Under the pieces are notes generated by a model. That model saw nothing but the letters and a program-made list of their open reading frames with translations, ran no database searches and was not told the origin of the DNA. Shown here in pieces: positions 1 through 6,855 of a DNA stretch of 33,399 nucleotides. Position 1 is the stretch's first letter. Every line of letters begins with the position of its first letter. A program made the translations under genes and the position numbers. This DNA is from Kordiimonadales bacterium (GTDB lineage Bacteria; Pseudomonadota; Alphaproteobacteria; Sphingomonadales; Kordiimonadaceae), in NCBI GenBank assembly GCA_015485385.1, contig WFTS01000090.1:1-33399 (forward strand), given 5' to 3'.

Positions 1-404
1 TGCGCAACACTGTTTTGGAGGTAGATCCGTCTGGCGTTTTCCTTGGTAGCAGCTTTATGCTGGCGTCTGCGCGGGACTGGGCGCGCATGGGGCAATTGAT
101 GCTAAATAGGGGCATGCTAAACGGCCACAGGTTTGTGACAGAGGATTGGGTCAGTCGCGCACTTAAAACCAATGGCAGTGAAAACAAAGGCGCTTATGGC
201 TACCAGTTTTGGCTAAATTACGGTGATAAAACCCCGCGCTGGCCGGATTTGCCGTCTGACGCTTATGCCGCCCTTGGCAGTCGTGAGCAAACCGTGATGA
301 TGTTGCCAAGCGAAGATATGGTGATCGTGCGCTTGGGCTGGACCCTGGACGGAAAATACCCTGTAAGCCAAAATTTCGCGAGCATTGTCGGGGCGGTGAA
401 ATAG
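1..404 (+). CDS. Serine hydrolase, beta-lactamase/penicillin-binding fold (3' part)
   Basis: The gene enters from the left edge in the frame of positions 3-5 and stops with TAG at 402-404, leaving about 133 residues of the C-terminal part. The piece LASARDWARMGQLMLNRG is the typical helix of the class C beta-lactamase/esterase family (PF00144), followed by YGYQFWLN and then AALGSREQTVMMLPSEDMV, which matches the family's C-terminal strand region with its 'G..GQ...V.P..D.VVVRLG' pattern. The catalytic S-x-x-K and Y-x-N motifs would lie upstream, outside the window. Members hydrolyse esters, amides or D-amino peptides, usually in the periplasm. Substrate cannot be told from this part. Confidence 0.85.
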   Translation, partial: RNTVLEVDPSGVFLGSSFMLASARDWARMGQLMLNRGMLNGHRFVTEDWVSRALKTNGSENKGAYGYQFWLNYGDKTPRWPDLPSDAYAALGSREQTVMMLPSEDMVIVRLGWTLDGKYPVSQNFASIVGAVK

Positions 405-412
405 GCCTCATA

Positions 413-835
413 TCAGGTGGGATACTGCCCAAAATTATAAAGCGTGCGCCCCAAAAGTGGCGGCGCGACTGCCTTAGCTAAATTCTTCATAGTATGGGAT
501 TTCCCGGGCTTAATGGCCGCGATTTTCTGAACTGTATACAGATGGGTCGTATTCACACTGTTTGCGGAGATTGTAAATATAAAAGCCTTCATTTCTGGCT
601 GGTATTTATGGTGAATAGCCGCCAACGCCATATCTAAATCCTGCCACAGGGTTTCGCTGTAATTGCGCTGGTCTGCCAGAAGCGTCGCCATTTGTGATAG
701 CTTGGTCGTTGTAGGATTAGCAGGATAATAAACCCTACGAACACAACAAATATTGGATGTGGTATCGGCATCCTCAGCCCCCAATGCTATCACGCTAAAC
801 AATAAACTGAACGGCCTTGACGTCAAGCCCTGCAA
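413..835 (-). CDS. Hypothetical small secreted protein
   Basis: A 140-residue frame on the minus strand, convergent with the serine hydrolase (8 bases between stops) and divergent from the TonB-like gene. I do not recognise the family. The N-terminus (MQGLTSRPFSLLFSVIALGA) has a short polar start and a hydrophobic core like a signal peptide, with possible cleavage after LGA. The rest is mixed polar sequence with one Cys-Cys pair and no repeats. The longest frame begins with TTG at 835 without a clear ribosome binding site; a shorter start at the internal Met 49 would remove the signal. Amino-acid composition looks protein-like and no other gene fills this interval, but coding status is uncertain. 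Confidence 0.5.
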   Translation of the reverse strand: MQGLTSRPFSLLFSVIALGAEDADTTSNICCVRRVYYPANPTTTKLSQMATLLADQRNYSETLWQDLDMALAAIHHKYQPEMKAFIFTISANSVNTTHLYTVQKIAAIKPGKSHTMKNLAKAVAPPLLGRTLYNFGQYPT

Positions 836-927
836 TTTTATGGTGCGAATTTCAGGGGCTGTATTTTGCTACCTGCTTGTGCCGTAAACCAGTAAAGCTA
901 TTAGTTGAAATACTACAATTTAGGGAA

Positions 928-967
928 TTGACATAACATGGCATGGCATGGCATGGCATGATATAGC
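928..967 (+). promoter_or_regulatory. Candidate promoter containing a microsatellite
   Basis: A perfect -35 hexamer TTGACA lies at 928-933. Downstream, TGATATAGC at 959-967 has the form of an extended -10 (TG-n-TATA). The two are 28 bases apart because (GCATG) repeats fill the spacer; removing two 5-base units would give 18 bases. A start near 974 would leave a short leader with GGGGAA at 979-984 before the ATG at 990. This is a reading of motifs only. Confidence 0.45.
937..960. repeat. Pentanucleotide microsatellite (GCATG), 4.8 copies
   Basis: CATG followed by four exact GCATG units, without interruption. It sits in the intergenic region between the divergent genes at 835 and 990, between a -35 and a -10 like element. 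Simple repeats in promoter spacers are a known substrate for slipped-strand length change. Confidence 0.95.
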
Positions 968-989
968 GAATCATTAATGGGGAAATATT

Positions 990-1418
990 ATGTCGAAAAT
1001 GTTGAAATATACTTCCAGTGCGGCGGTTTTGAGCGCTGTTTTGGTAATGGGGCTGATCGCGGTCGCGAACAGTGCAATTGCAAGCAGCCCAACAGGGGGA
1101 CAGGGCCGTGCTGTTCCAATTTCTAGTATACCGCACGACGGTGATTATCTGCCCACCAAGCGTATCCAGCCCAAATATCCTCGCAGTGCGTTTGAGGCAG
1201 GCATTGAAGGCAGTGTTATCCTTGATTTCACTGTTGCAAAAGATGGGACTGTTTCGGCCGATAGCATAAAGATAGTGAAAGCCAGCCCTGAAGGTGTGTT
1301 TGAGACGGTCGCAACTAATGCCGCCCAGCAATTTGTCTATGATCCCATAATTGTGGACGGTCATGCCAGTGCGGTATCAGGCGTGCGTTATAAATTCGCG
1401 TTTTATTTGAATAAATAA
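990..1418 (+). CDS. Short exported TonB C-terminal-domain protein
   Basis: A 142-residue protein. Residues about 8-31 form a hydrophobic signal peptide or anchor ending in ANSAIASS. From about residue 58 the sequence fits the TonB C-terminal domain (PF03544): QPKYPRSAFEAGIEGSV, then V-x-x-DGTV and QQFVYDP. In energy transducers this domain contacts the TonB box of outer-membrane receptors. Here only about 25 residues separate the hydrophobic segment from the domain, with no proline-rich spacer, so it cannot span the periplasm like classic TonB. It may act as a free periplasmic or accessory domain. No exbB/exbD genes are nearby. The ATG at 990 is preceded by GGGGAA at 979-984. Confidence 0.8.
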   Translation: MSKMLKYTSSAAVLSAVLVMGLIAVANSAIASSPTGGQGRAVPISSIPHDGDYLPTKRIQPKYPRSAFEAGIEGSVILDFTVAKDGTVSADSIKIVKASPEGVFETVATNAAQQFVYDPIIVDGHASAVSGVRYKFAFYLNK

Positions 1419-1507
1419 GAAATGACAAGCTTGGGGGGCGGCCATAAGGGTCGGCCCCAAGGTCGCTCCCCAGGGTCGCTCTCAAGTCCTCGCAAGAGGA
1501 GAGGGGT

Positions 1508-2788
1508 CTAGCCTTCCAATCCCACAATCGTTCTGGCGAAATCGCGGGCGTTGAAGGGGGCTAGGTCTTCGATTGCTTCGCCCACCCCAATGGCGTGAAC
1601 GGGCAGGCCAAACTTGTCGGCGCAGGCAACCAGCACACCGCCGCGCGCGGAACCATCTAGTTTGGTCATCACAATACCCGAAATATTGGCAAGTTTTTGA
1701 AATACTTCCACTTGATGCACCGCGTTTTGCCCGGTGGACGCATCCAGCACAATCACCGTATCGTGGGGTGCGCCCTCAATTTTTTTGCCGATAACACGAA
1801 CGACTTTGGCCAGTTCGGCCATCAGTTCCTCGCGGTTTTGCAAGCGCCCTGCGGTGTCGATCAACAGCACGTCTACACCGTCTGCAAGGGCGCGCTCAAG
1901 TGCTTCATAGGCCAGCGCAGCGGCGTCAGCGCCAAGCTGTTTGGTAATGACGGGAACACCGGTACGTTCCCCCCACACCTGAAGCTGTTCAACGGCGGCC
2001 GCTCGAAAGGTATCTCCTGCGGCCAGCATCACCTTTTTGCCGTCGTCTTTAAATTTTTTCGCCAGCTTGCCAATGGTGGTGGTTTTGCCCGCGCCGTTCA
2101 CACCCGCCATGAGGATCACATGGGGCTTGTTTGCAGGATTAAGAGCCAGCGGCACCGCAACGGGGCTAAGGATTTCCTCAATCTCATGGGCGAGGAAGGT
2201 TTTCACTTCGTCGCTGGAAATTTCCTTGTCAAAGCGGTCTTTCGCCAGTGTGGCTGTTAGTTTAGCGGCAACCGCCACGCCCAGATCGCTTGTGATCAAT
2301 AGGTCCTCGAGGTCCTCGAGCGTATCGTCATCCAGCTTGGCCTTGGTGAAAATGCCAGTGATACCACCCGAAATCGCGCTGGTGGATTTCCTGAGGCCGC
2401 CCTTGAGCCGTTTGAACCAACCAGATTTTTCAGGCTCAGGCTCAGGCTTAGGCTCAGGCTCAGGCTCAGGTTCCAATGTTGGTACTGGCTCAGCTATTAT
2501 TTCAGGTTCTGGCTCTGTTAAAGGAGCTGGCTCAGGCGTTACCTCTGATTTAGGTGGTGGCGCCGGCTCTGGCTCTGGTACAGGTTGAGGTTTTGGTGTT
2601 GGTTCCGGGTCAATCTCTGGCACTGGATCAAGATCAACAACGGGGTCAATTGCTGGTGCAGGCGCAGCGGCTTCTGGCTTCTGCTCGGGCGTGCCCAGAT
2701 CAGGACCCTGCGACGGTTGCGTTAGGGCTTCGACCGTTTTCTTTTTTTTAAAACGGCTGAACCAGCCTTTTTTCTGTTCGTCTGTCAT
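1508..2788 (-). CDS. ftsY: Signal recognition particle receptor FtsY
   Basis: The SRP receptor GTPase that docks ribosome-SRP complexes at the inner membrane. The 426 residues comprise a basic N-terminus with GWFSRFKKKK (8-17), a Pro/Glu-rich acidic A domain to about 120, a second GWFKRLKGGLRKS segment (123-135), the four-helix N domain, and the G domain. The G domain shows the P-loop GVNGAGKT (229-236), DTFRAAAVEQL (259-269), DTAGR, and TKLDGSARGG. The acidic linker is coded by a hexanucleotide repeat. The amphipathic GWF-basic motif, usually present once before the N domain as the lipid-binding helix, occurs twice. It is the last gene of dapF-mtaB-ftsY, 138 bases behind mtaB, and a repeat-like palindrome lies in that gap. 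Confidence 0.98.
   Translation of the reverse strand: MTDEQKKGWFSRFKKKKTVEALTQPSQGPDLGTPEQKPEAAAPAPAIDPVVDLDPVPEIDPEPTPKPQPVPEPEPAPPPKSEVTPEPAPLTEPEPEIIAEPVPTLEPEPEPEPKPEPEPEKSGWFKRLKGGLRKSTSAISGGITGIFTKAKLDDDTLEDLEDLLITSDLGVAVAAKLTATLAKDRFDKEISSDEVKTFLAHEIEEILSPVAVPLALNPANKPHVILMAGVNGAGKTTTIGKLAKKFKDDGKKVMLAAGDTFRAAAVEQLQVWGERTGVPVITKQLGADAAALAYEALERALADGVDVLLIDTAGRLQNREELMAELAKVVRVIGKKIEGAPHDTVIVLDASTGQNAVHQVEVFQKLANISGIVMTKLDGSARGGVLVACADKFGLPVHAIGVGEAIEDLAPFNARDFARTIVGLEG
2431..2472. repeat. Hexanucleotide repeat inside ftsY, seven units
   Basis: Seven in-frame units of CAGGCT on the plus strand (one TAGGCT, the last CAGGTT), which code for Glu-Pro (one Lys-Pro) dipeptides in the FtsY acidic linker on the minus strand. 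Length changes by whole units would keep the reading frame. Confidence 0.9.
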
Positions 2789-2842
2789 TGTGCCGGATCA
2801 TTCCCTTGGATATTGAACGCGCATATTGACCGCGTAAATATT

Positions 2843-2922
2843 CGTCACTCGACGGTTTACCCGGCAAGCGTAGTTTTGCCAAGTGCGCGCTGCGGGTTTC
2901 CCTATCAAGTCGCCGAATGACG
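2843..2922. repeat. Degenerate inverted repeat between mtaB and ftsY
   Basis: The left arm 2843-2859 (CGTCACTCGACGGTTTA) and the right arm 2906-2922 (CAAGTCGCCGAATGACG) pair at 12 of 17 positions. An inner hairpin GGCAA/TTGCC lies between them. The arms resemble those of the longer element at 14029-14106 (core CGTCA-TCGACGG-TT). The right arm ends five bases from the mtaB stop codon. Confidence 0.6.
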
Positions 2923-2926
2923 ATTG

Positions 2927-4207
2927 CTACGGCGTCCCCACCATGCAGCCGTCTTTTACCGCGCTTAGTGTTACGTCAACCATATCGCCCGCTACGGCAT
3001 TTGTTTCAACCGTTGTCGGGATAAATTGTTCACTGTGGCCGTGGGCAACCACTTTGCCGTCGTCACCTTCAAATACTCGTTCGACCAATATGGTCGCTTT
3101 TGTACCAAATGCGCGCTGGAACAGTTTGGCTTCTTGGATTTTGCCAAGGTCGCGCAGGCGGCGGGCGCGGTCTTTGCGGATATTTCCCGGCACGGGCGGC
3201 ATTTTTGCAGCCGGTGTGCCTTCGCGCTCTGAGTAGGGGAAAACATGCAGCCAGGTGAGGTCACAGTCTTCCACCAATTTCAGGCTGTTCTCGAACATGG
3301 CGTCGGTTTCGGTGGGGAAGCCCGCGATAATATCAGCGCCGTAGACCATATCAGGCCGTGCCTTTGATACCCGCTGGCAAAATTCGATGGCATCCTCGCG
3401 CATATGCCGGCGCTTCATGCGCTTGAGGATCATATTATCGCCGGCTTGCAGGCTTAGGTGTAGGTGGGGCATCACTCTGGTGTCACTGATGACGGCATCA
3501 TAAAGGGGTTCATCAACCTCGATACTGTCGATTGAACTGATACGCAGGCGCGGCAGGTCTGGCACCAAAGTCAGAATTTTTTGGACCAAAACGCCAAGCG
3601 TGGGTGCGCCAGGTAAATCCTCGCCGTAGCTGGTGATATCAACGCCCGTTAGCACCACCTCGTTATAGCCGCGCCCAACAAGAGTTTTGATCTGCTCAAC
3701 AACTTCGCCAAGCCCGGTCGAGCGACTGTTGCCGCGCCCATACGGGATCACACAAAAGGTACAGCGGTGATTGCAGCCGTTTTGGATTTGCACAAACGCC
3801 CGTGCGCGGTCGCCAAAGCCGTCGATCAAATGTCCGGCGGTTTCTTTGACTGAAAAAATATCGTTTACTTGCACCCGTTCAGCACCAGCAAGCCCCAAAC
3901 CTATGAAGCTTTTTGCCTCTAGTTTTTCCGCGTTGCCGATCACGCTTGAGACTTCGGACATGTCTGCAAATTCACCGGGGTTGATCTGAGCGGCGCATCC
4001 GGTGACAATGATCGGAGTTTGGGGGCGCTCGCGCTTCATCCGGCGGATAGTTTGGCGCGCTTGGCGGGTGGCTTCGGCGGTTACGGCGCAGGTGTTGACA
4101 ATAATAATATCATCTAGCCCGGCATTTTCAGCGTGACTGCGCATCACTTCGCTTTCAAAAGTGTTTAGGCGACAGCCGAAGGTTATAATCTCAGGTTTTT
4201 GGCTCAC
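2927..4207 (-). CDS. mtaB: tRNA t6A37 methylthiotransferase MtaB
   Basis: A radical-SAM enzyme that adds a methylthio group to N6-threonylcarbamoyladenosine at position 37 of tRNAs reading ANN codons. The N-terminal UPF0004 domain begins EIITFGCRLNTFESEVM and carries three cluster cysteines (15, 43 and 74, counted from a GTG at 4216). The radical-SAM motif C-x3-C-x2-C is in NGCNHRCTFCVIPYGRG (148-155), and a TRAM-like domain ends the protein. GCRLNTFE and length near 430 separate it from MiaB and RimO. Two GTG starts are possible. I chose 4207 because it overlaps the dapF stop as GTGA, which suggests translational coupling; the 4216 start adds three residues. Confidence 0.93.
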   Translation of the reverse strand: MSQKPEIITFGCRLNTFESEVMRSHAENAGLDDIIIVNTCAVTAEATRQARQTIRRMKRERPQTPIIVTGCAAQINPGEFADMSEVSSVIGNAEKLEAKSFIGLGLAGAERVQVNDIFSVKETAGHLIDGFGDRARAFVQIQNGCNHRCTFCVIPYGRGNSRSTGLGEVVEQIKTLVGRGYNEVVLTGVDITSYGEDLPGAPTLGVLVQKILTLVPDLPRLRISSIDSIEVDEPLYDAVISDTRVMPHLHLSLQAGDNMILKRMKRRHMREDAIEFCQRVSKARPDMVYGADIIAGFPTETDAMFENSLKLVEDCDLTWLHVFPYSEREGTPAAKMPPVPGNIRKDRARRLRDLGKIQEAKLFQRAFGTKATILVERVFEGDDGKVVAHGHSEQFIPTTVETNAVAGDMVDVTLSAVKDGCMVGTP

Positions 4208-5025
4208 AAGTCGCACTCGCCCGCATAGACAAGGGTCGCAGGGCCAGCCATTTCGACCGTGCCGTCCTCAAGCCATGATATGTCTAAGTCACCGCCGTCT
4301 AGGCGCACCGTGGCATGTCGGTTGATCAACCCTTTGCGGCTTGCGGCCACTACGCTGGCACAGGCTGCGCTGCCGCAGGCCTCTGTTATGCCTGCGCCGC
4401 GTTCCCACACCCGCAGCCGGAGGATGCCGTCTTTGATGCTGGCGACAGAGACATTGGCGCGTTCAGGGAATAGGGTATGTGTTTCAATTTTGGGACCAAG
4501 GCTTTCAATAGGTGCTTCCTCTGCGTCCTCGACAAAAAACACCGCATGCGGATTGCCCATATTAACACAGCCCGGGGCGCTGAGGCCGCCGTAGGTGAAA
4601 TCGGCACTGTCGGTGTCCATAGGGTGGGCAAGCGGTATGCAATCCCACTGAGTGTGGGCAAGGCCCATATTCACCGAAATTCCGTTCGGGGCATGTGTGG
4701 CTTTTAAAAGCCCTGCATCGGTTTTAATGCTAACAGCTGGTTGGCCTGTCTCGTCAAGCAGCCGCATTCCAACGCAGCGCGTGGCGTTCCCGCAGGCCCC
4801 AACCCGGCTACCGTCGGCGTTCCAGATTTCCATAAAAACATCGGCATTTTTGCAGTCGCGCAGGATGATCAATTGGTCGCAGCCAATACCTCGTTTGCGG
4901 TCAGCGATACGCGATGCGCGCTCGGGCGAGACATCAAAATCCCGCACACGGGCGTCCACCACGACAAAATCATTGCCGAGGCCGTGCATCTTCAGGAAGG
5001 GCCATGTTTGTTTTTGTGCGCTCAT
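4204..5025 (-). CDS. dapF: Diaminopimelate epimerase
   Basis: Converts LL- to meso-diaminopimelate for lysine and peptidoglycan synthesis, in the cytoplasm. From the ATG at 5025 the protein has 273 residues, normal for the family. It starts MSAQKQTWPFLKMHGLGNDF, the standard DapF N-terminus. The two catalytic cysteines are in GACGNATRC (Cys78) and EACGSAAC (Cys217). A longer frame from a TTG at 5067 adds 14 residues before the conserved start and is less likely. It is the first gene of the minus-strand cluster with mtaB and ftsY. Confidence 0.96.
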   Translation of the reverse strand: MSAQKQTWPFLKMHGLGNDFVVVDARVRDFDVSPERASRIADRKRGIGCDQLIILRDCKNADVFMEIWNADGSRVGACGNATRCVGMRLLDETGQPAVSIKTDAGLLKATHAPNGISVNMGLAHTQWDCIPLAHPMDTDSADFTYGGLSAPGCVNMGNPHAVFFVEDAEEAPIESLGPKIETHTLFPERANVSVASIKDGILRLRVWERGAGITEACGSAACASVVAASRKGLINRHATVRLDGGDLDISWLEDGTVEMAGPATLVYAGECDL

Positions 5026-5148
5026 AAGGCCGCTTATATGGGGTTTGGGGCCGTAAAGTCTACTCAAACTGTATGTTTCTCACCGGACGGTTAAACTCGC
5101 AGTGTCTTGCGGGCATGGGGGCTGTAAAGCGGATCAACGCGCATGGGA

Positions 5149-6630
5149 TTATGAAAAGACCAGCGGCAGGATATAATAACACAGCGTAGCAACGACAAAG
5201 GTGCCCATCACATTGAGCCACAAACCTGCGCGCATCATATCTGGCACATGGATATTTCCTGTGGAGAAAATCACCGCGTTTGGACCTGTCGCGACCGGCA
5301 ACATAAAGGCGCAGCTCGCAGCCATTGCTGCTGGCGCCGCGAGGAATATAGGGTCGATGTTCGTTGCTGTTGCAAGCGCGCCTAGAACTGGAACAATTGC
5401 GGCTGTGGTCGCCGTGTTGCTGGTGATTTCTGTTAAGAATGTGATCAAAACAACAATCGCAAGGATGATCAAAAATAGAGGGGCACCCGCGAGGCCCGCC
5501 ATGGCTTCCCCCAAATAAATAGCAAGGCCGGTTTTTGTGATGGCGGCAGCCAAACTAAGCCCACCTCCAAACAGCATGATCACGCCCCACGGTAGTGCAG
5601 CAGCACTTTCCCAATCCATCAAAGCCCCGCCGCGCTTGGCAATGCCGGACGGAACGATAAACATCGCAAGCCCTGCACCAACCGCGATATGCATATCAGA
5701 CAGGCGGGCCACGAACGGCAACAGGTTGGTTAGCCAGTCCCAATTTACAAAGGCTTGGCGAAAGCTCCACATTAAGGCCATTGTGATCATAATGGCGGCA
5801 ACCCTGCGTTCGGGGGTGGTCATCGGTCCAAGCTCTGCTAATTCTTGTTGCACCACATCCGAGCCGCCTCGCACTAGCTTGCTTTCAAACGGAAAACAGA
5901 TGCGTGTAAGCACGACCCACGCCAACGGCACCATGATAAATACGATTGGAACGGCAAACATCATCCACTGATAAAAAAGGATTTCCCGGCCTGTTGTTTC
6001 CTCGATAAACCCTTTCACAAACAAGTTGGGCGGTGTGCCAATATATGTGCCAAGCCCCCCGATGGAGGCCGCCCACGCGCAGCCGATCAACAGTGCAATT
6101 GTAAAGCGGTGATCACTGGCTTTTTTACCAAGGATTGTTGTGGCGACCGTAAGGGCAATAGGCACCATCATTAGGGTTGTGGCAGTGTTGGATATCCACA
6201 TGGACAGCAAAGCACTTGCCCCCATAAATCCGCCGATCAACGCATACGGGTGATCCCCGACACGGGCGAGGATATTGAGCGCGATGCGCCTATGCAAATT
6301 CCAGCGCTGCATTGCCATAGCAGCTAAAAAGCCCCCCAAAAGCAGGAAAATCACCGGCCGCGCGTAAGGCAGCGATGCATCAGCGCTTGAGCCAATGCCC
6401 AGAACCGGGATTAGAACAAGCGGCAGTAAACTGGTGGCAGGCACGGGGATTGCCTCGGTGGCCCACCAAGTAGCGAGCAAGGCTGCGACAGCAACTGTGC
6501 TCCATGCTTCAGTGTTTAACCCATCAGGTGTTGGCAAAAGCAAGAGTAAACTGAACAGCAGTGGCCCTAAAAATAGCCCGATATTTTGATATCCAGCGCG
6601 TTTTGCTGTTGGTGGTGTGTTCACGCTCAT
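5149..6630 (-). CDS. DASS/SLC13 family sodium:dicarboxylate symporter
   Basis: An inner-membrane transporter of the divalent anion:sodium symporter family (INDY/SdcS type), which takes up C4-dicarboxylates such as succinate, malate and fumarate with sodium. The 493 residues are highly hydrophobic, with about 11 membrane segments. WWATEAIPVPATSLLPL (55-71) is the family signature. Both Ser-Asn-Thr motifs of the substrate and sodium site are present, in WISNTATT (147-149) and TEITSNTATT (404-406), one per inverted repeat half. Some members carry sulfate or citrate, so the exact substrate is inferred. The ATG at 6630 has AAAAGG just upstream. It is a single gene, separated from dapF by about 120 bases. 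Confidence 0.93.
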   Translation of the reverse strand: MSVNTPPTAKRAGYQNIGLFLGPLLFSLLLLLPTPDGLNTEAWSTVAVAALLATWWATEAIPVPATSLLPLVLIPVLGIGSSADASLPYARPVIFLLLGGFLAAMAMQRWNLHRRIALNILARVGDHPYALIGGFMGASALLSMWISNTATTLMMVPIALTVATTILGKKASDHRFTIALLIGCAWAASIGGLGTYIGTPPNLFVKGFIEETTGREILFYQWMMFAVPIVFIMVPLAWVVLTRICFPFESKLVRGGSDVVQQELAELGPMTTPERRVAAIMITMALMWSFRQAFVNWDWLTNLLPFVARLSDMHIAVGAGLAMFIVPSGIAKRGGALMDWESAAALPWGVIMLFGGGLSLAAAITKTGLAIYLGEAMAGLAGAPLFLIILAIVVLITFLTEITSNTATTAAIVPVLGALATATNIDPIFLAAPAAMAASCAFMLPVATGPNAVIFSTGNIHVPDMMRAGLWLNVMGTFVVATLCYYILPLVFS

Positions 6631-6764
6631 ATGCCTTTTTGCCCCTTTGCAAATAAATTCGCCTCAGGCCCCCTAGCAGCCCTCCCCCCTTTGGATAAGG
6701 CTAACGGCGCTTTGTGGAAAGCCAAATCTTAGAGGCTGCTGTGTTTTTCTTGCTAAGTCAGTGC

Positions 6765-6808
6765 CAAGTGAAACTAGCACTTGCGAACTTGGACGGCGCG
6801 CGTATCCT
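6765..6808 (+). promoter_or_regulatory. Candidate promoter with overlapping inverted repeat, upstream of DUF885 gene
   Basis: TTGCGA (6781-6786) and TATCCT (6803-6808), 16 bases apart, form a plausible sigma-70 type promoter about 50 bases upstream of the ATG at 6856. The inverted repeat CAAGTG (6765-6770) / CACTTG (6778-6783) overlaps the -35 and could be an operator. Motif reading only. Confidence 0.3.
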
Positions 6809-6855
6809 CTAGCCGGGGGACTTCTACAGCTGGGAATTTTTGATCAAGGGGACTT

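Noticed and set aside
1487-1500. Hairpin TCCTC-GCAA-GAGGA between the TonB-like gene and ftsY as a terminator
   Set aside because: Only 5 base pairs and no T-run on either strand.
2037-2588. Ser/Gly-rich plus-strand frame opposite ftsY
   Set aside because: The low-complexity Gly-Ser repeat is the reverse complement of the FtsY Glu-Pro repeat.
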